From: Shewanella avicenniae
Lineage (GTDB): Bacteria; Pseudomonadota; Gammaproteobacteria; Enterobacterales; Shewanellaceae
Direction: 5' to 3'
NCBI RefSeq assembly: GCF_017354945.1
Contig: NZ_CP071503.1
Location: forward strand, 2,728,001 to 2,792,000
Length of the DNA stretch: 64,000 nt
The notes beneath the pieces are model-generated. The model saw nothing but the letters and a program-made list of their open reading frames with translations. It had not been told where the DNA came from and ran no database searches. Shown here piece after piece: positions 18,782 through 29,622 of the stretch (the stretch's first letter is position 1; every line of letters begins with the position of its first letter). A program made the translations under genes and the position numbers.

Positions 18782-21355
18782 ATGACTAACGCACAAGCGG
18801 TAAAAGCCCTACTTAACGAGCACTTACAAACACTGAGCAAACGTTTTATTGCCAGAGAAAAAATTAGCGAATTAGTGAAGGAGCGCACCCGCTTTGTCGA
18901 CGATTTATTGGTCGAACAATGGCAACAAGCTGGTTTGGTGAACGACGGTATTGCCCTTATTGCGGTCGGTGGCTATGGCCGTGGCGAGTTGCTACCGCAT
19001 TCTGATATCGACCTGCTGTTTCTCGTACCGCCAGTGCTCACCGCAGATGAAGAAACCAAACTGTCGCAATTCATTGCGTTTCTTTGGGACACTGGACTTG
19101 AGATTGGCCACAGCGTACGTACTCTTGGTCAGACCTTAGAGCATGGTCGCGGCGATATCACCATTGCCACCAATTTGTTAGAAGCCCGTTTGCTTGCGGG
19201 GCCAGAATCAGTATTTAAGGTACTTTACGATAAAATCCGTGAAGACAGCTTTTGGCCCTCCAGCGTGTTTTTTCAAGCTAAACGTGATGAACAGCGTCAA
19301 CGGCACGATAAAGCAAACGCCTTTGACTTAGAGCCTAACCTCAAAACCTGCCCAGGTGGATTACGCGATATCCATACCGTAGCGTGGGTGGCAATCCGCC
19401 ACTTTAACGCGGCTAACCTCACTGAACTCGTTGCCCATGACTTTCTTGAACCGCAAGAGCTAGATGAGTTGCTAGAAAGCCAGAATTTCTTATGGGAAGT
19501 AAGATTTGCGCTGCACATGACGGCAGGTCGAGATGAAAACCGCCTGTTGTTCGACTTGCAGCGACAAGTGGCAGAATTTTTAGGCTATAAAGACGGTACC
19601 CAACTGGGAGTTGAGCAGATGATGAAGCGTTATTACCGTACGGTAAGACGGATCATGGAGCTCAACGAGATGTTGCTTCAACTGTTTAAGCGCGCAACGC
19701 TTGGCGATACACATGCGTTAGAAATTCAATCGATTGATGACAACTATCAACGTCGTGGTCGGTTTATTGAAGCGCTCAAGCCAAACATTTTCGAGCAGCC
19801 CCATGAAATTGTGCGCTTATTCCTTTACGTTGCTCGCAATTCCAATATTCACGGAATTTATGCGCCAACCCTGCGAGCATTGCGTAATGCTCGTCGGCTA
19901 TTAGTACAGCCGCTAATGGAGTCGGTAGAATCACGCAAGGTGTTGATGGAAATCCTCAAACACCCACGGGGCATTTTTGCGTTTTCTTTAATGCACAAAC
20001 ATGGGATTTTGTCGGCCTATCTACCGGCATGGCGCGCGATTGAAGGTCAAATGCAATTTGACCTATTCCACGCTTACACCGTTGATGAACACACACATCG
20101 ACTGCTGCTCAACATCGATAAGTTCTCCCAGCAAGAGCAACGCGATGAGTTTCCGTTAGGAGCGGTATTGATCAATCAACTACCCAAAAAGGGTTTGTTG
20201 GTACTGGCCGCAATTTTCCATGACATTGGAAAAGGCCGCGGGGGTGATCACAGTAAACTCGGCGCGGTAGATGCACTGGAATTTTGTCAGTTGCATGGAT
20301 TAAATAGCCACGATGGCCGTATGGTAAGTTGGCTCGTTGAAAATCACCTAACCATGTCGATTACCGCGCAGAGACGTGATATTTCAGATCCAGATGTCGT
20401 TGCAGATTTTGCCGACAAAGTAAGAGATGCATCGCACTTAAGCTATCTGTATTGCCTGACCGTCGCCGATATCTGTGCCACCAACGAACATACATGGAAC
20501 AGTTGGAAAGGATCACTGCTGCGCGATCTCTATTATTCTGCTCAGCGCGTACTGGCTCGCGGCAAAGAAAAGCCCGTCGATATTCGAGGTCGCGTGAGAG
20601 AACATCAAGCGAAAGCGAAAAAAGAGCTCTTACGCAGAGGCATTAAAGAAAAAGCGCTGGATGATTTATGGCATCGCTTGCGAGCGGATTACTTCCTACG
20701 CTACCAACCCACCCAAATTGCATGGCATGCAGAAGCAATATTAAAACATCGTAACGACGATGAGCCCTTGGTGCTGATTTCTAAACATATGACACGTGGC
20801 GGCACTGAACTTTTCATTTACTGCAAAGACCGTCCAAAACTGTTCGCAACAGTGATGGCAGTACTGGACAACAAAAACATTAACGTTCACGATGCGGGCA
20901 TCATGATGACAAAAGATGATTTCGCACTGGACAGTTTTGTCATTCTTGAGCAGGATGGAGCCCCTGTTACGCAGCTATCCCGTATCCAAAGTATTCGCAA
21001 AGCGCTAGAAAAGGCCCTTGCAGATGTACCGAAGATGCCTAAGTTCCGTAAGATGGCGCGCATAATGAAACCATTCAACGTTGCCACTCAAGTAGGTTTT
21101 ATCCCGAGTAAACGCCAACGTACCACGATGATGGAACTCATCGCCCTCGACACCCCGGGGCTACTTGCTAAAGTCGGCGAAATTTTCTATCGCTGTGGGT
21201 TTACGTTGCAATCAGCCAAAATCACTACCATTGGTGAGCGGGCTGAGGACTTTTTTATCTTACAAACAGTGGATGGCAAAGCGCTGGATGAACAACAGCA
21301 GCGCCAACTGCAAGATGCATTAGTTACAACTTTAAACAATCAATCAACGCAATAA
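18782..21355 (+). CDS. glnD: bifunctional uridylyltransferase/uridylyl-removing enzyme GlnD
   Basis: Nitrogen sensor that adds or removes UMP on PII proteins according to glutamine. 857 residues: an N-terminal nucleotidyltransferase domain ([18 protein letters not shown] at about 63-80), a PII-uridylyltransferase linker, an HD hydrolase domain ([13 protein letters not shown] near 480) and two C-terminal ACT domains. It lies 23 bases after map and 17 before dapD, so the three are likely cotranscribed. Confidence 0.96.
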   Translation: MTNAQAVKALLNEHLQTLSKRFIAREKISELVKERTRFVDDLLVEQWQQAGLVNDGIALIAVGGYGRGELLPHSDIDLLFLVPPVLTADEETKLSQFIAFLWDTGLEIGHSVRTLGQTLEHGRGDITIATNLLEARLLAGPESVFKVLYDKIREDSFWPSSVFFQAKRDEQRQRHDKANAFDLEPNLKTCPGGLRDIHTVAWVAIRHFNAANLTELVAHDFLEPQELDELLESQNFLWEVRFALHMTAGRDENRLLFDLQRQVAEFLGYKDGTQLGVEQMMKRYYRTVRRIMELNEMLLQLFKRATLGDTHALEIQSIDDNYQRRGRFIEALKPNIFEQPHEIVRLFLYVARNSNIHGIYAPTLRALRNARRLLVQPLMESVESRKVLMEILKHPRGIFAFSLMHKHGILSAYLPAWRAIEGQMQFDLFHAYTVDEHTHRLLLNIDKFSQQEQRDEFPLGAVLINQLPKKGLLVLAAIFHDIGKGRGGDHSKLGAVDALEFCQLHGLNSHDGRMVSWLVENHLTMSITAQRRDISDPDVVADFADKVRDASHLSYLYCLTVADICATNEHTWNSWKGSLLRDLYYSAQRVLARGKEKPVDIRGRVREHQAKAKKELLRRGIKEKALDDLWHRLRADYFLRYQPTQIAWHAEAILKHRNDDEPLVLISKHMTRGGTELFIYCKDRPKLFATVMAVLDNKNINVHDAGIMMTKDDFALDSFVILEQDGAPVTQLSRIQSIRKALEKALADVPKMPKFRKMARIMKPFNVATQVGFIPSKRQRTTMMELIALDTPGLLAKVGEIFYRCGFTLQSAKITTIGERAEDFFILQTVDGKALDEQQQRQLQDALVTTLNNQSTQ

Positions 21356-21372
21356 AGAGTTAGGAGAATACA

Positions 21373-22197
21373 ATGGAGGCTTTACGCCAACGCATTGAGG
21401 CGGCTTTTGAAGCCCGCGCGACGATCAGCCCAGCAACTGTCGAAGCTTCGTTGAAAGCTGATGTCGAAAAAGTCATTGATATGCTTGATCGCGGCGAAGT
21501 TCGCGTCGCCGAAAAAATTGATGGCGAATGGCATGTGCATCAATGGCTGAAGAAGGCGGTATTGCTGTCGTTCCGTATTTTCGACAATGCTGTTGTTGAA
21601 GGCGCTGAAACTAAGTACTACGACAAAGTACCAATGAAGTTTGCTGATTATGACGAAGCGCGTTTCCGCGAAGAAGCTATTCGTGTAGTACCACCAGCAG
21701 CGGCTCGCAAAGGTTCATTCATCGCAAAAAACACCGTGTTAATGCCATCTTATGTGAACTTAGGTGCCTACGTTGATGAAGGTACAATGGTAGATACATG
21801 GGCAACCGTAGGTTCATGTGCTCAGATCGGTAAAAACGTTCACTTGTCTGGTGGTGTTGGCATCGGTGGCGTATTGGAGCCACTGCAAGCAGGCCCAACG
21901 ATTATCGAAGACAACTGCTTTATCGGTGCTCGCTCAGAAATCGTAGAAGGTGTGATCGTTGAAGAAGGTTCAGTGATCTCTATGGGCGTATACATCGGTC
22001 AAAGCACCAAGATTTATGACCGTGAAACCGGCGAAGTACACTATGGTCGCGTACCAGCAGGCTCAGTGGTAGTTTCAGGTAACTTGCCATCAAAATGTGG
22101 TAAGTACAGTCTCTACGCCGCTATCATCGTGAAAAAAGTAGATGCCAAAACGCGCGGTAAAGTGGGTATTAACGAATTACTGCGTATCGTTGACTAA
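21373..22197 (+). CDS. dapD: tetrahydrodipicolinate N-succinyltransferase
   Basis: Fourth step of lysine and diaminopimelate synthesis (succinyl-CoA branch). 274 residues, the standard length, with a C-terminal left-handed beta-helix ([20 protein letters not shown], then [18 protein letters not shown]). TTAGGAGAATACA precedes the start. Follows glnD directly, as in many gammaproteobacteria. Confidence 0.97.
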   Translation: MEALRQRIEAAFEARATISPATVEASLKADVEKVIDMLDRGEVRVAEKIDGEWHVHQWLKKAVLLSFRIFDNAVVEGAETKYYDKVPMKFADYDEARFREEAIRVVPPAAARKGSFIAKNTVLMPSYVNLGAYVDEGTMVDTWATVGSCAQIGKNVHLSGGVGIGGVLEPLQAGPTIIEDNCFIGARSEIVEGVIVEEGSVISMGVYIGQSTKIYDRETGEVHYGRVPAGSVVVSGNLPSKCGKYSLYAAIIVKKVDAKTRGKVGINELLRIVD

Positions 22198-22218
22198 GTT
22201 ACTCAACGCTTTCGCTTA

Positions 22219-22252
22219 AAAAAATGCCAGCCTTCATCAGGCTGGCATTTTT
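22219..22252. terminator. bidirectional terminator dapD / recN
   Basis: AAAATGCCAGCC / GGCTGGCATTTT forms a strong stem with A-tract and T-tract on either side, between convergent genes. Confidence 0.9.
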
Positions 22253-22272
22253 GTTGCTGCAACGGTGAGTTG

Positions 22273-23934
22273 TTAATCTGCGAGCAACTCACGTGCGTTG
22301 GCAAGTGTATTGCTGGTAATAGTATCGCCACCCAGCAGGCGCGCCAATTCTTCAATACGCTGTTCGCGAGTTAATGGCACCATCGACGTTTCAGTCATCC
22401 CAGCCTTGCTTTGTTTAGCAACAAACATTTGCTGATGACCGTTTCCAGCCACTTGGGGTAAGTGGGTCACGCAGATCACTTGGGTGGAGTTGCCCAGTTG
22501 CCGCAACATACGCCCAACCACAGCAGCGGTTGGCCCAGAAATCCCAACATCAACCTCATCGAAAATCAAGGTAGGAGTGGCAACCTTCTGCGATGTAATC
22601 ACTTGAATGCCTAAACCAATACGTGAAAGCTCACCACCCGATGCCACTTTAGATAAACTGTCTAACGGCTGGCCAGGGTTAGTACTCACTTTAAAATCAA
22701 CCGTATCACTGCCGTGAGACGATATAACTGCTTCGTTAAATGCTACATCAATAACAAACTTCGCTTTTGGCATATTGAGTTCACGCACAGAGTCAGTGAC
22801 CAGCTTGTCTAACGCCTTAGCATGGCGCTGACGGCTACTACTGAGCTTTTGTGATGCTTGTTGATATTGAAGCAGATAAAGTTCAACTTGCGTTTGCAGC
22901 TGCTCTAGCAGCTCGTCATTGGAGTCTAAAGATGCGAGCTCCGCAATTAACGATTGATGATGCTGAAAAAGCGCTTCTGGCAACACATGATGTTTACGAC
23001 TTAGCTGCATCACTTTTGATAAACGAGCTTCAAGCTCAGCAAAATATTCAGGATCAATTTCCAAGTTATCAGCATAGTGCTGTAACTCACTACGGCTTTC
23101 CTGAATTTGGATAAGCGCTTCATTAAGCATGTTATTGACTGAACTGAGCTTGTCATCATAACTCACCAGCTCTTCTGCAAGGCTAAGTACTTTATTGAGC
23201 ATCGACTCAAGGTTTGCTTCATCATCTTCGCTAAGTAGCATCAAACTGGCTTGTACGTTTTCAACTAATGAGGTGCTATTAGCTAAGCGCTTGTGCTCGT
23301 TTTCAAGCTCACTGTATTCGAACTCACCTAGTGCAAACTCATTCAACTCTTCAACTTGATAACTAAGGAGCTGGCGCTTAGCTTGTCGTTCCTGAGCACT
23401 CTGAGATAGCTCTGCTAGTTGTTGCTCTGCATGACGTAAGTTGTGGTAAGCCTTGGTTGTAGCCTCCAGCAGTAAATTATGTCCCGCATAGCTATCTAGT
23501 AGCACTAACTGCTGATCGCCACGCAATAATGCATGATGCGCATGTTGGCCATGAATACCGATCAACAAGTTTCCAAGCAACTTTAGCTGCGCCACGGGAA
23601 CAGGATTGCCATTGATATATCCGCGAGAACGTCCGTCGGCCGTCACCGTGCGACGCAGAATACATTCGTTATCGAGTTCAAGATCATTATCTTCTAGCCA
23701 ACGTTTAGCCAACGGCACGTCCGCGAGCGAGAACCGCGCACTGACTTCCGCCTTATCAGCACCGGGACGAACAGCACTCGCATCAGCTCGGTTTCCCAAA
23801 CACAACCCTAGTGCATCAATCGCAATCGACTTACCCGCACCCGTTTCACCAGTGATAGTGGTCATTCCAGCACTAAAATCTAACTCTAAAAACCGAACGA
23901 TGGCATAATTTGTTACGCTGAGTTGGCAAAGCAT
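22273..23934 (-). CDS. recN: DNA repair ATPase RecN
   Basis: SMC-like ATPase acting in double-strand break repair. With the ATG at 23934 (MLCQLSVTNYAIVRFLEL) the protein is 553 residues; Walker A is GETGAGKS at 29-36, long coiled-coil arms follow, and the ABC signature plus Walker B (ASGGELSRIGLG, TLIFDEVDVGISG) are near the C terminus. The frame continues 27 codons upstream into the LexA operator, so that longer start is rejected. Two LexA sites precede it, matching strong SOS control in E. coli. Confidence 0.95.
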   Translation of the reverse strand: MLCQLSVTNYAIVRFLELDFSAGMTTITGETGAGKSIAIDALGLCLGNRADASAVRPGADKAEVSARFSLADVPLAKRWLEDNDLELDNECILRRTVTADGRSRGYINGNPVPVAQLKLLGNLLIGIHGQHAHHALLRGDQQLVLLDSYAGHNLLLEATTKAYHNLRHAEQQLAELSQSAQERQAKRQLLSYQVEELNEFALGEFEYSELENEHKRLANSTSLVENVQASLMLLSEDDEANLESMLNKVLSLAEELVSYDDKLSSVNNMLNEALIQIQESRSELQHYADNLEIDPEYFAELEARLSKVMQLSRKHHVLPEALFQHHQSLIAELASLDSNDELLEQLQTQVELYLLQYQQASQKLSSSRQRHAKALDKLVTDSVRELNMPKAKFVIDVAFNEAVISSHGSDTVDFKVSTNPGQPLDSLSKVASGGELSRIGLGIQVITSQKVATPTLIFDEVDVGISGPTAAVVGRMLRQLGNSTQVICVTHLPQVAGNGHQQMFVAKQSKAGMTETSMVPLTREQRIEELARLLGGDTITSNTLANARELLAD

Positions 23935-23950
23935 AATGGCCCCCGAAGTA

Positions 23951-23988
23951 CTGTATTGATAAACAGTATATACTGATTTTTTATACAG
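23951..23988 (-). promoter_or_regulatory. two LexA (SOS) boxes upstream of recN
   Basis: CTGTATTGATAAACAG (23951-23966) is a perfect CTGT-N8-ACAG site; CTGATTTTTTATACAG (23973-23988) matches with one change. A TATACTG element between them would be the -10 region. A further CTGT lies at 23997. Confidence 0.85.
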
Positions 23989-24110
23989 TAAATATACTGT
24001 GCAATTTTTTCTCAACCACAGTTTTTCGCAAGTTCATTGCAGTAAACTTCAGCGGAATCATTGGTTATTTTAGGATCAGCATAGATTTATGCTCATCAAA
24101 AAGGACGCTC

Positions 24111-25004
24111 ATGTCAGGTCAGCAAGCTGCTGAATTTCAGTTAATTTACCTTTTCGTGCACTTGGTTAATGCGGGAAGTTTTTCCGCTGCTGCCAAAGAA
24201 TTGTCGATGCCCGTTGCCACCGTAAGTCGAAAGCTGGCCAAGCTTGAAGCTGTCCTAAACGAGCAATTACTGATGCGCAGTACGCGCAAGTTGAGGTTAA
24301 CTGAAGAAGGGCTGGCATTATTTCAAAAATATCAGGCGCTGATAGCGCAATTCGATGCCTTGAACGGCGCGCCAGAAACGCCTGAGGGTACATTACGTGT
24401 TTCAGCGCCCATCTCGATTGTCACCGCGCTATTTATCGATGTATTTAACGAGTTTTGCGATAACTATCCTGACATCCGCTTGCATATTGTGCAAAGCAAT
24501 GAAGAGTTTGACCTGATTGATGAAGGAATTGACGTGGCAATTGTGGGAGGCACACAACCCGACTCATCGTGGATATCACGTTCAATGGGCGTGTTAGATT
24601 ATCGCCTCGTTGCATCACCGGATTACCTCAAGCAAGCGCCAAGGCTCAATCACCCACGCCAACTTGAACAACATCAAATCATTAAGGCTTGGCCGCTTTA
24701 TAACTTTTCCTTACGCCATCCGAGCGGTGAAAGTTTTTACTATGATGGTCCAGCAAAACTCACATTAACCGATCTTAACGGTGCCATTATTGCGGCAGAA
24801 CACAATGGCGGCATACTTTATGGCCCAGAGTTATTTGTAAAACAGCAACTTTCAGATGGACGGTTACAGATCTTGCTACCTGAATGGCGCTGCGAAAAAC
24901 GCCGGATTTCACTACTGCAACATCAACGCAGCCAACAGCCGCTTAAAGTGAAATTGTTTATCGACTTTATGCTGAGTAAAGCACAAACAATTTTTACCTC
25001 ATGA
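24111..25004 (+). CDS. LysR-family transcriptional regulator
   Basis: 297 residues with an N-terminal winged helix-turn-helix (SFSAAAKELSMPVATVSRKLAKLEAVL at about 22-49, quoted in two parts: SFSAAAKELSMPVATVSRK and LAKLEAVL) and a C-terminal periplasmic-binding-like effector domain starting near residue 90 (GTLRVSAPISI). It resembles the AaeR/DsdC-like group that uses one winged HTH and a short linker. The inducer is unknown. It stands alone between recN and pstS with a shared terminator downstream, so no adjacent target gene is obvious. Confidence 0.88.
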   Translation: MSGQQAAEFQLIYLFVHLVNAGSFSAAAKELSMPVATVSRKLAKLEAVLNEQLLMRSTRKLRLTEEGLALFQKYQALIAQFDALNGAPETPEGTLRVSAPISIVTALFIDVFNEFCDNYPDIRLHIVQSNEEFDLIDEGIDVAIVGGTQPDSSWISRSMGVLDYRLVASPDYLKQAPRLNHPRQLEQHQIIKAWPLYNFSLRHPSGESFYYDGPAKLTLTDLNGAIIAAEHNGGILYGPELFVKQQLSDGRLQILLPEWRCEKRRISLLQHQRSQQPLKVKLFIDFMLSKAQTIFTS

Positions 25005-25010
25005 TGAATA

Positions 25011-25041
25011 CAACAAGGCCCCGAAGATCGGGGCCTTGTTG
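25011..25041. terminator. bidirectional terminator LysR gene / pstS
   Basis: CAACAAGGCCCCG / CGGGGCCTTGTTG forms a 13-bp perfect stem around AAGAT between convergent genes. Confidence 0.88.
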
Positions 25042-25054
25042 TATCTGCGAGCTT

Positions 25055-26026
25055 TTACAAACTGATCCCCGCTTTAGCGAGATCTTTGTCGATTACGCTC
25101 ATAGGCAACGAAACGTAGCCATCTTTTTCAACCACCATCTGGCCTTGCTTCGAAAGAATATATTTCAGAAATTCGCGCTGCATTGGCGTCAACGGCTGAT
25201 TTGGGTGTTTGTTAATATACACATACAGGTAACGAGACAACGGATATTTGCCACTGGCGGCGTTTTCAGGTGTCGCTTCAATATACTCTTCACCTTGTTT
25301 GGCCAGCGCTACCGCTTTAACCCCTGCGGTTTTATAACCTATGCCTGAGTAGCCGATCGCATTGAGTGATTGAGATACTGACTGCACCACCGATGCACTA
25401 CCAGGTTGCTCATTCACACTCGGCTTGAAATCACCCTTACACAATGCGTGATCTTTGAAGAAACCATAAGTCCCAGACACCGAGTTACGACCATACAGCT
25501 GAATGTCTTTTAAGCCCCAAGCACCGGTCAGCCCCAAGTCACTCCAACGAGAGAACTCTTGTGAGCCACATTTGTGCGTTGATGAAAAAATGCCATCAAT
25601 CTGCTCCATATTGAGTCCTTTGATAGGATTATCTTTATGAACAAAAACGGCTAAAGCATCAATAGCAACACGGATTTTGGTCGGCTTATAGCCGTAGTGC
25701 TTTTCAAAGGCTTCTTCTTCGTTTGGCTTCATCGCACGGCTCATTGGGCCGAACTGTGATGTACCTTCAGTCAGTGCTGGCGGTGCAGTTGATGAGCCTG
25801 CAGCTTGGATCTGCACATTCACATTGGGATAGATATGCTTAAACTCTTCCGCCCACAAGGTCATCATGTTGGCTAAAGTGTCAGAACCAACGGAAGAAAG
25901 ATTGCCCGAGACGCCACTCGATTTTTGATAAACTGGCAAGCTTGGGTCGACAGCAGCCAAGGAAGAGAAAGAAAGTAAGCTAGAGGCTAATAACGTGAGC
26001 GCGCCAGCTAGAGGATTCAGTTTCAT
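25055..26026 (-). CDS. pstS: PstS-family periplasmic phosphate-binding protein
   Basis: 323 residues with signal peptide [20 protein letters not shown] and cleavage near SSLAAVDP. Phosphate-site segments [23 protein letters not shown] and [12 protein letters not shown] are typical of the PstS-like family. It would deliver phosphate to a PstCAB transporter, but no pstC, pstA or pstB is adjacent. A three-repeat Pho box lies upstream, and phoR-phoB follow on the same strand further upstream, so it is very probably a PhoB target. Some Shewanella PstS-like proteins have signalling or scavenging roles, so transport function is inferred. Confidence 0.88.
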   Translation of the reverse strand: MKLNPLAGALTLLASSLLSFSSLAAVDPSLPVYQKSSGVSGNLSSVGSDTLANMMTLWAEEFKHIYPNVNVQIQAAGSSTAPPALTEGTSQFGPMSRAMKPNEEEAFEKHYGYKPTKIRVAIDALAVFVHKDNPIKGLNMEQIDGIFSSTHKCGSQEFSRWSDLGLTGAWGLKDIQLYGRNSVSGTYGFFKDHALCKGDFKPSVNEQPGSASVVQSVSQSLNAIGYSGIGYKTAGVKAVALAKQGEEYIEATPENAASGKYPLSRYLYVYINKHPNQPLTPMQREFLKYILSKQGQMVVEKDGYVSLPMSVIDKDLAKAGISL

Positions 26027-26098
26027 CTTTACTCCGGTGAGGATCAGAAATTATCGATTAAATTAACGTCAGTATTTCGAGCTTTCATCACCATTTTA

Positions 26099-26125
26099 TG
26101 ACCAAATAATGACAGTTAGATGACG
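26099..26125 (-). promoter_or_regulatory. Pho box upstream of pstS
   Basis: On the minus strand CGTCAT, TGTCAT and GGTCAT occur at about 11-base intervals (26120, 26109 and 26099), the direct-repeat form of PhoB sites (CTGTCAT-N4 units). Confidence 0.8.
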
Positions 26126-26158
26126 AACGAGATGTTCGATTTAGAAGTCCAATGGCAA

Positions 26159-27448
26159 CTACACGACTAAATGCTGCGGAATAATAAAACTAAAGGTACT
26201 GCCCTTCCCCAGCGTACTATTAATGACGAGCTCGGTGTGATGATGGCTAAGTGCATGTTTTACAATAGCCAAGCCAAGGCCTGAACCCCCAGTTTGTCTT
26301 GAACGCGCATTATCGACGCGATAAAAACGCTCGGTTAGTCGTGAAATATGTTGTTGAGCTATCCCGATGCCACTATCAGTCACACTGAACATGGCGCCAG
26401 TGGCCACTTGTTGCCAACGTATATGAATCGTCCCACCCGGCTCAGTGTAACGAATCGCATTAGAGATAAGATTTGAACAGGCACTACGTAGTTGCAATTC
26501 GTCACCATGAACATTTAACTGCGGGTCTACCTCAAAGGTGACTTGATAATCATCACGCGCTAATGCTTCGGCCTCGGTGCGTAACAGGGCCACCATCTTT
26601 TGCATATCGACCACTTTTTCGAGGTTAATTTCTGCAGAGTCCTCGATACGCGATAACACCAATAGTTGCTCAACCATAGACTTCATGCGGGTGGCCTGCT
26701 GCTGCATCAAGGTCAAAGCTCGTTGGTTGGGATCATCCTCATCCGCCATACTCTGCATAACTTCGAGGTAACCTTGCAGTACAGTAAGCGGTGTTTTTAA
26801 TTCGTGGGAAACGTTGGCCACGAAATCTTTGCGCATTCCCTCCAGCTGACGCACTCGGGTGACATCACGCGCAATCAACAGCATTTGTTGTTCGCCGTAA
26901 GCAATAATACGGATTTCAAGTACGCGCTTCTCTGATACAGGTGACGGCAGAGCGAGGGGATCATCAAATTTTCCCGCTTTGATATAGGCAGCAAAGTCAG
27001 GATGGCGGATCAGGTTATCCACCCGTTGGCCATTATCTTGAGGCCAAACTAAGCCCAACATCAACTGGGCTAATTTGTTACACCACAAAATATTCAGTCC
27101 GGCATCAAGCACTACAGCAGCATCTGGCAGCGCTTCGGCACCTTGGCGAAATCGACCAAGTAATCCAGCAAGTTGACTAACACGCTTGCGGTTTTTGCCT
27201 TGCAGACGGTAAATACCGTTAAATACGCCTTCCCAGCTACCGGTGCCTTGTGGCGGTGTGAGTCGACGGTCTTTCCACAACCAATGATTAAGCCTTATCA
27301 ACTGACGATAGTGCCAAGTGAGCACTAGCCCCATTCCGATACACAGCACCAACAGCAGATGTCCGCTTACAAGTCCGACTAATAAACACCCCAGCAGATA
27401 AAATGCTAAGCGAAAAAACAGTCGGTATCCTGAATAGGAATCAAACAT
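26159..27448 (-). CDS. phoR: phosphate regulon sensor histidine kinase PhoR
   Basis: 429 residues. Two N-terminal membrane segments (about 8-45), a PAS domain near 100-195, a HisKA domain with the phospho-acceptor H215 (FVANVSHELKTPLT), and a HATPase domain with the N box (SNLISNAIRYT) and glycine boxes (GIGIAQQH, GGSGLGLAIVKH). It signals phosphate starvation to PhoB together with the Pst system. It lies 75 bases after phoB. Confidence 0.95.
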   Translation of the reverse strand: MFDSYSGYRLFFRLAFYLLGCLLVGLVSGHLLLVLCIGMGLVLTWHYRQLIRLNHWLWKDRRLTPPQGTGSWEGVFNGIYRLQGKNRKRVSQLAGLLGRFRQGAEALPDAAVVLDAGLNILWCNKLAQLMLGLVWPQDNGQRVDNLIRHPDFAAYIKAGKFDDPLALPSPVSEKRVLEIRIIAYGEQQMLLIARDVTRVRQLEGMRKDFVANVSHELKTPLTVLQGYLEVMQSMADEDDPNQRALTLMQQQATRMKSMVEQLLVLSRIEDSAEINLEKVVDMQKMVALLRTEAEALARDDYQVTFEVDPQLNVHGDELQLRSACSNLISNAIRYTEPGGTIHIRWQQVATGAMFSVTDSGIGIAQQHISRLTERFYRVDNARSRQTGGSGLGLAIVKHALSHHHTELVINSTLGKGSTFSFIIPQHLVV

Positions 27449-27523
27449 AGATTATTGCGCCGTCAGGTAAGGCCTACTTAGCCCAACGCCCAGCATGGGC
27501 GTCAGCTAATTAAAACAGGTTGA

Positions 27524-28213
27524 TTAAGTGCGGGCTGAAAAACGGTATCCAGCGCCACGTACGGTCTGGATCAGGCGGTCGTGTCCAGAAGGCTCAACAG
27601 CCTTACGCAAACGACGAATATGCACATCCACTGTACGATCTTCCACATATACGTTAGTGCCCCAAACGTTATCAAGCAATTGCTCGCGAGAATATACACG
27701 CTCTGGGTGCGTCATAAAAAAGTGCAGCAAGCGAAACTCCGTCGGCCCCATGTCGAGTACAGACTCACCCACCGTCACGCGATGGCTCACAGGATCGAGC
27801 ATCAAACCTTGCACTTCAATGGTATCTTCCAAACGGGTTGGCGCCGCACGACGTAACACAGCTTTGATACGTGCAACTAACTCTTTCGGTGAAAAAGGCT
27901 TGGTAATGTAGTCATCAGCACCAACTTCTAAGCCCTTCACTTTATCTTCCTCTTCACCACGCGCAGTGAGCATGATAATCGGAATTTGGCGAGTAAATTC
28001 ATCTTGCTTCAGGGTCTTAGCAAATTGGATGCCGCTACCACCTGGAAACATCCAATCCAGCAGAATGAGATCGGGATAGGGTTCCTTTAGCTGTGCAGAT
28101 GCAGATTCAAAATCTTCGGCTGTGGTCGTCGCAAAGCCATGTTGTTCCATCACAAACGAAAGCATCTCTCGAATGGCGGCTTCATCTTCAACAATCAAAA
28201 TTCTTGCAGTCAT
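27524..28213 (-). CDS. phoB: phosphate regulon response regulator PhoB
   Basis: 229 residues: a receiver domain with phospho-acceptor D53 ([13 protein letters not shown]), acidic D10/E11 and K105-type lysine ([10 protein letters not shown]), then a winged-helix OmpR/PhoB DNA-binding domain ([14 protein letters not shown] and GAGYRF). Upstream repeats match a Pho box, so it is probably autoregulated. Confidence 0.96.
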   Translation of the reverse strand: MTARILIVEDEAAIREMLSFVMEQHGFATTTAEDFESASAQLKEPYPDLILLDWMFPGGSGIQFAKTLKQDEFTRQIPIIMLTARGEEEDKVKGLEVGADDYITKPFSPKELVARIKAVLRRAAPTRLEDTIEVQGLMLDPVSHRVTVGESVLDMGPTEFRLLHFFMTHPERVYSREQLLDNVWGTNVYVEDRTVDVHIRRLRKAVEPSGHDRLIQTVRGAGYRFSART

Positions 28214-28250
28214 GGGTGCTTCTTTAAGTAAAATAACACGCTGCTATTAT

Positions 28251-28279
28251 TAGACAAATTTATGACAGATTTATGAATA
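28251..28279 (-). promoter_or_regulatory. Pho box upstream of phoB
   Basis: Minus strand reads ATTCATAAATCTGTCATAAA followed by TTTGTCTA: three 11-base-spaced repeats (ATTCAT, CTGTCAT, TTGTCTA) that fit the PhoB consensus closely. Confidence 0.85.
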
Positions 28280-28353
28280 ACCAGCAACTTATCCGTCATA
28301 TTTCTTTTATTCTACAGTTATTTTTGCCAAAACGCCTCATGCGCTAGAAAAAC

Positions 28354-28380
28354 AAAAAGCCAGTCTATTTGACTGGCTCT
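28354..28380 (-). terminator. terminator of the porin gene
   Basis: AGAGCCAGTC / GACTGGCT stem with a AAATA loop, followed on the minus strand by TTTTTGTTTTT. Confidence 0.87.
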
Positions 28381-28399
28381 AGCATCGACTTAGCTGAGC

Positions 28400-29329
28400 T
28401 TAGAACTTGTGTTCCAGACCCAAACCAACATAGCTTTCATCGTCAGATGAACCTTCCATAGAGCGTGAAGTGTAGAACGCGAACAACTTAGTTGGCTTAG
28501 CCAGTTTGTAGTCGCCACCCACTGACCATGAATCGCCAGTGTCATCCATGTCTTGGTATTGTGCTTTTAATGTTACAGCATCGATGCTGTAAGCAGCACT
28601 GACCAGGTAACCCTCGATGCTGTCTGCATCGCCTTCAGATTTTTCTTGAGACTGCCACATTGCACCCAATGTCAGGTCAGCCACTTTACCTTGTACACTA
28701 GCGCGAACGGTGTCATAACCTTTTACTTTTGAGTCATAAGCGATAGCAGCGTAGATTGGGGTTTTCTTCAGACCTGCATCACCGTACATCAGCGCTGCAG
28801 ATACACCGCTTTCACCGTCTTGGCTGTTTGAAGCTTCAGCAGCATAAGTAACACCCAACTTCACGCCACCCAAAGAAGGTGAAACGTAGTTTACAGTTTG
28901 TTCGATACGGTTGTCGCCTTTGAACAGACTCTTCAAGTCACCAGATAAGTCGTTGAATTGGTCTACGTTACCTTGAGAAACTTTCAGCATAGTGTCTTGA
29001 CGACCAACTGAGATTGCACCGAAATCGCCCTTCAGACCCACAAACTGGCTGCGTGCTTTGAAGTTGTTGCTGCTGCTGTCATCGGTAGCAACTTCATATT
29101 CAACTTGATAGAAAGCACTCAGTGCGTTGCCCAAGTCATACTCACCTTTAGCGCCGAAACGTGAAGCATTGCTTTGCACCGCAGTTTCTGATTCAACACC
29201 ATCATCATTTGACTGTACTGTTACGTTCAGTTTGCCGTAAACAGTCAGTGGATCAGCTGCATATGCAGAGGTAACACAAGCAGAAGCGATAGCGGTAGCG
29301 AGTAGGGTTTTGCAAATAGAGTTCATCAT
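28400..29329 (-). CDS. outer membrane porin, general Gram-negative family
   Basis: 309 residues. Signal peptide MMNSICKTLLATAIASACVT cleaved after AYA, mature start ADPLTVYGKLNVTV, alternating beta-strand pattern, a constriction-loop region and a terminal GLGLEHKF with the C-terminal phenylalanine needed for BAM recognition. It forms trimeric diffusion channels in the outer membrane. Location next to phoB suggests possible phosphate-linked control, but no Pho box was seen in the AT-rich 290-base region upstream, which holds no other gene. Two adjacent ATG codons are possible starts. Confidence 0.9.
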   Translation of the reverse strand: MMNSICKTLLATAIASACVTSAYAADPLTVYGKLNVTVQSNDDGVESETAVQSNASRFGAKGEYDLGNALSAFYQVEYEVATDDSSSNNFKARSQFVGLKGDFGAISVGRQDTMLKVSQGNVDQFNDLSGDLKSLFKGDNRIEQTVNYVSPSLGGVKLGVTYAAEASNSQDGESGVSAALMYGDAGLKKTPIYAAIAYDSKVKGYDTVRASVQGKVADLTLGAMWQSQEKSEGDADSIEGYLVSAAYSIDAVTLKAQYQDMDDTGDSWSVGGDYKLAKPTKLFAFYTSRSMEGSSDDESYVGLGLEHKF

Positions 29330-29622
29330 TATTTCCTTTCGACGTTATGTTCGTCTTGGTTATGGATTTGGAACGAGCGAAAGTGTGCAGATGACGTGTT
29401 GCAGTTTTATTTCACAGCGACCTAACGCGGTAGTCGATTTATTTTTTTTTGCCAAATTATTTTCTAAAAACCTTTACTGGCGCGGGTTTAGGACATATAC
29501 AAAGAAATATGACATTTTAGTTAAATCTTTGAATTTGTGGATCTTGATGAATTTTTATCCAAGGTTTACGGCGAAAAACAGATGGCTTACACTGCCGACT
29601 CCATTTTGAATGAGCAGCGAAT

